From NCBI GenBank assembly GCA_900316045.1, contig ONBM01000018.1:1-32832 (forward strand): a stretch of 32,832 nucleotides of DNA. The letters run 5' to 3'. The notes under the pieces are model-generated. The model saw nothing but the letters and a program-made list of their open reading frames with translations. It was not told the origin of the DNA and searched no databases. Shown in pieces: positions 30,671-32,832 of the stretch (position 1 is the first letter of the stretch; each line of letters opens with the position of its first letter). A program made the position numbers and the translations under genes. The DNA comes from an uncultured Bacteroidales bacterium. GTDB taxonomy: Bacteria; Bacteroidota; Bacteroidia; Bacteroidales; UBA932.

Positions 30671-32077
30671 TCAATCGGGCGAAACCAATTTTACTGAATT
30701 ATCGTCCAATTTGGATTTCATCCATTTATCTCCCCTCATGTGGATTAAGAACAGTATGCCCCGGATGTTCAATTCCACGCACATTGCAATCCAATATCCA
30801 GTGAGTCCAATCTTCGGAGTCAGCACAAGAGCCAGCCCGATGCGTACCAGCCACATGCTGCAGAAATTCAGCACTGTAGGCACGAGAGTCTTTCCGGCGC
30901 CGACGCAGGCCCCGTAAGCCACGATTGAGACGGCATACAAAGTTTCAGCGAAAGCTTCGATGCGAAGCACTTTTGCGCCCAGAGAGACGATTCCTTCGTC
31001 AATGCTAAGAATCCTCATGATTTGAGGAGCGAAAATGTACATGAACACTGCGAGGAACGACATCAGCAGCGAAGCCAAGCCAATGGAAATCCATGCGAAC
31101 CGCTTTGCCAAACGCTTCCGTTTTGCCCCAAGGCTCTGACCGACCAGAGTCGATGCTGCATCCTGCAAACCATAACCTGGCATATAGCAGAAACTCTCGG
31201 CGTTGATGGCGAAAGAATTCGCAGCGATGGAGACTGCCCCAAGCGGAGCAATGATTATCGTGCTTGCCAAGAATGCCCCCCTCATGACTATATTTTGAAG
31301 CCACATCGGTCCTGTGATTCCCATTGTGTTCTGCAGGACTTTCCTCGTAGGAATATAACTCCCGCTTTCTCCCTTGAATGACAGTTCTTTAGAACGGCAG
31401 GTCAGGTACCAGACGGCAAAAATCGATGCCATTACCTCTGCTACGCCAGTTCCAAGAGCAGCGCCAGCGACACCCATGTCACAGACATAAATGAAAAGGT
31501 AATTGAATATGACATCTAGGACGCCCATAGAAACGTACAGCAAACTTGGCACCTTCATGTTCCCGCTGGCCTGCAGCATTGAGCTGGCGCAGTAGCCTAA
31601 TGCCCCTATAGGCATGAAGGCAGCGTAGATCATGAAATATTTGCTGGCATCGTGGTTGATTTCAGGAGTGCCGCCGAGCCAGCTTGGGAGCGGCCTGGCT
31701 ATGGAGATTGCAATCAGCGCCAAAACGATGGTGAACAGAACGATAGTGAATAGGCCTTGCCGCACGATGGTTTTGGCATTGGAAAAGTCTTTCGCTCCGC
31801 ACCTGTGGGCGACCTGAACAGAGAATCCAGAGATTACTGCGAAGAAAAAGCCGTTGCAGAGCCAGGTGCTGGTGGAAATCAATCCAATCGAAGCAGAAGG
31901 GTTCGCACCGAGATGGCCGACCATAGCCGTGTCGATGTACTGCAATATGACGGAAGAGAATTGGGCGAGAATCGCAGGAACTGCCAGGAGAACCACCAGC
32001 CTGAATTGTTGCCAGCCTGTCATGGTCAGGTTGTCTCTCAGCAGCGATAGCAGATGGTCTTTATTCTCTTTTGCCAT
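30671..32077 (-). CDS. MATE-family efflux transporter
   Basis: A 468-residue multidrug-and-toxin-extrusion protein of the inner membrane, expected to export drugs or metabolites using a Na+ or H+ gradient. About 12 hydrophobic segments are present in two similar halves; recognisable stretches are VLLAVPAILAQFSSVILQYIDTAMVGHLG-type helix 1, FFFAVISGFSVQVAHRCGA, and in the second half GLQDAASTLVGQSLGAKR, the repeat of the same loop. I start at MAKENKDHL because a near-perfect promoter lies between it and the first in-frame ATG (32125). The transported compound cannot be predicted. It is 42 bases upstream of DUF3737, which has its own promoter. Confidence 0.92.
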   Translation of the reverse strand: MAKENKDHLLSLLRDNLTMTGWQQFRLVVLLAVPAILAQFSSVILQYIDTAMVGHLGANPSASIGLISTSTWLCNGFFFAVISGFSVQVAHRCGAKDFSNAKTIVRQGLFTIVLFTIVLALIAISIARPLPSWLGGTPEINHDASKYFMIYAAFMPIGALGYCASSMLQASGNMKVPSLLYVSMGVLDVIFNYLFIYVCDMGVAGAALGTGVAEVMASIFAVWYLTCRSKELSFKGESGSYIPTRKVLQNTMGITGPMWLQNIVMRGAFLASTIIIAPLGAVSIAANSFAINAESFCYMPGYGLQDAASTLVGQSLGAKRKRLAKRFAWISIGLASLLMSFLAVFMYIFAPQIMRILSIDEGIVSLGAKVLRIEAFAETLYAVSIVAYGACVGAGKTLVPTVLNFCSMWLVRIGLALVLTPKIGLTGYWIAMCVELNIRGILFLIHMRGDKWMKSKLDDNSVKLVSPD

Positions 32078-32094
32078 ATTCCTGGAATATCCTG

Positions 32095-32126
32095 CAAAGA
32101 TATTCGGAATCGACGTGATGGACAAA
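32095..32126 (-). promoter_or_regulatory. Promoter of the MATE gene
   Basis: On the minus strand TTTG (32126 to 32123), 20 bases, TATCTTTG (32102 to 32095). It is a full consensus match and sets the MATE start at 32077. The 190 bases upstream, to 32315, show nothing else that I can support. Confidence 0.85.
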
Positions 32127-32315
32127 AAATCTTTTCGTCGATGAATTTACGGCATTCGTAGATTTTGTGCCTTTTCTTTCAGCGAGCATCGTATTTTCGT
32201 ACAGGTTAGTTAAATAAATATATATTAACGTGAGTCTGATGAATTATAACTAAAAGAGTGACAGTTGGATAAGACCATTCTCATGGGAGAGATGCGTTCC
32301 ACGTCAATCATTGGC

Positions 32316-32832
32316 TTATTCGGCAAATAATCCGTAATCCCTTGAATGCCAATCTATGAAAAAGGCGGCCGAATGTGATCGACCGCCCTTTTTCGATAAA
32401 TTCAATCGAACTATTTTACTGTCAGATGGAACGACCGATTTGCCGTTTCTGTCTGTCACGGTTGTCTCGAATACATAGTCGCCTTCTGTTCTTGCGACGC
32501 TCCCGATCATAGGGACCAGGCTCGAGAGAGAGAAATCCACCGAAGTCTTATATAGTAAATCTGTCCCGGTAGGAACCCCGAAAGGCTTTAAAGCTGCAGC
32601 GACCTTGACATCTGATGTCAGATCCAGGACGACTTTCCCGTTATTTTTTGCAGAAGAGTTTGCCTCAGAAACCATTACGTCCAAGAGGGCAGTGAAAGCG
32701 GCATCCGGGCTTGTGATTTTGATGACGAAACTTTGGATGCCATTAGGAGACGTAACCTTAAGGTCAACATTCATCTCGCTGCTGATTTCCTGAGTCGAGA
32801 AAGAAGGATTTGATTCCCATGTGATTGTCGGC
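32316..32832 (-). CDS. DUF4493-like protein, 3' part only, probable frameshift near the end
   Basis: The frame is open to the window edge, so the start is missing. The visible 171 residues resemble the last domain of DUF4493 lipoproteins of Bacteroidota: TITWESNP near the left edge, a VDLKVTSPNGIQSFVIKI strand pair, FGVPTGTDLLYKTSVDFSLSSLVPMI, then DYVFETTVTDRNG. As read, the protein runs on through a rho-independent terminator and ends in an unrelated tail (HSAAFFIDWHSRDYGLFAE). One extra base near 32432-32438 (TCGGTCG) would explain this: the neighbouring frame then gives FHLTVK and a TAG stop at 32413-32411, just before the terminator. The family assignment is moderate. It is probably a surface or periplasmic protein. 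Confidence 0.55.
   Translation of the reverse strand, partial: PTITWESNPSFSTQEISSEMNVDLKVTSPNGIQSFVIKITSPDAAFTALLDVMVSEANSSAKNNGKVVLDLTSDVKVAAALKPFGVPTGTDLLYKTSVDFSLSSLVPMIGSVARTEGDYVFETTVTDRNGKSVVPSDSKIVRLNLSKKGGRSHSAAFFIDWHSRDYGLFAE
32359..32393 (-). terminator. Rho-independent terminator of the DUF4493-like gene
   Basis: AAAAAGGCGG with CCGA (32359-32372) pairs with TCG-ACCGCCCTTTTT (32379-32393), allowing one bulge. Read on the minus strand, a T run follows the stem. It lies inside the open frame as currently read, which argues that the frame is wrong there. Confidence 0.75.

Noticed and set aside
32078..32125. Upstream start for the MATE transporter
   Set aside because: The consensus promoter at 32095-32126 would lie inside this extension, so it is not transcribed as such.
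1..32832. CRISPR array or insertion sequence
   Set aside because: No series of equal repeats with spacers and no transposase gene is present; the repeats found are pairs or triplets of different kinds.

Overview
The window looks like a chromosome segment from a member of the order Bacteroidales (phylum Bacteroidota); I cannot fix the genus. The signs are lipoproteins with Bacteroidota-type signal peptides, BACON-, DUF5683-, DUF3987- and BT4734/VirE_N-type proteins, and promoters of the Bacteroidota form (TTTG, 19-21 bases, TAnnTTTG), seen almost perfectly at 28717-28747 and 32095-32126. Nearly every gene is on the minus strand.

Bases 1 to about 19,480 are an integrated mobile element. Its right end carries a tyrosine recombinase (17960-19147) beside a gene-free stretch rich in inverted and GAGTAACA repeats, the likely attachment region. 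Moving left come a YhcG-type nuclease coupled to an unrecognised 350-residue protein, a small HTH (excisionase-like) protein, a 50-residue protein, a split primase/helicase pair (BT4734/VirE_N-type and PriCT_2-DUF3987) and, at the left end, an N-acetylmuramoyl-L-alanine amidase and a small zinc-ribbon gene that appears frameshifted. No relaxase is seen; the left end of the element lies outside the window.

The cargo between the primase genes and the amidase is a tight nine-gene operon (about 12,240 down to 1,373). It starts with a C5-cytosine methyltransferase, a MORC-type GHKL ATPase, a Z1 superfamily-2 ATPase and a PD-(D/E)XK (DUF4420-like) nuclease. This core matches the MORC-associated restriction-modification systems described by Iyer, Abhiman and Aravind (2008). 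It continues without a clear break into a 762-residue protein built from two internal duplications, an ASCH-like protein, a protein with the motif order of uracil-DNA glycosylases, and two paralogous lipoproteins with membrane segments. The added genes are the best candidate for something not yet described: a DNA-modification/restriction core with its own possible base-repair or base-sensing enzyme and a possible membrane component.

From 19,485 rightward is core chromosome: a fused hypoxanthine phosphoribosyltransferase-adenylate kinase, an outer-membrane helix-hairpin-helix protein, a parA-parB-DUF5683-mltD operon, a PriA with altered helicase motifs, tRNA-Phe(GAA), a BACON-like lipoprotein and a 32-residue lipoprotein precursor, a DUF3737 protein, a MATE exporter, and the 3' end of a DUF4493-like gene that seems frameshifted just before its terminator.
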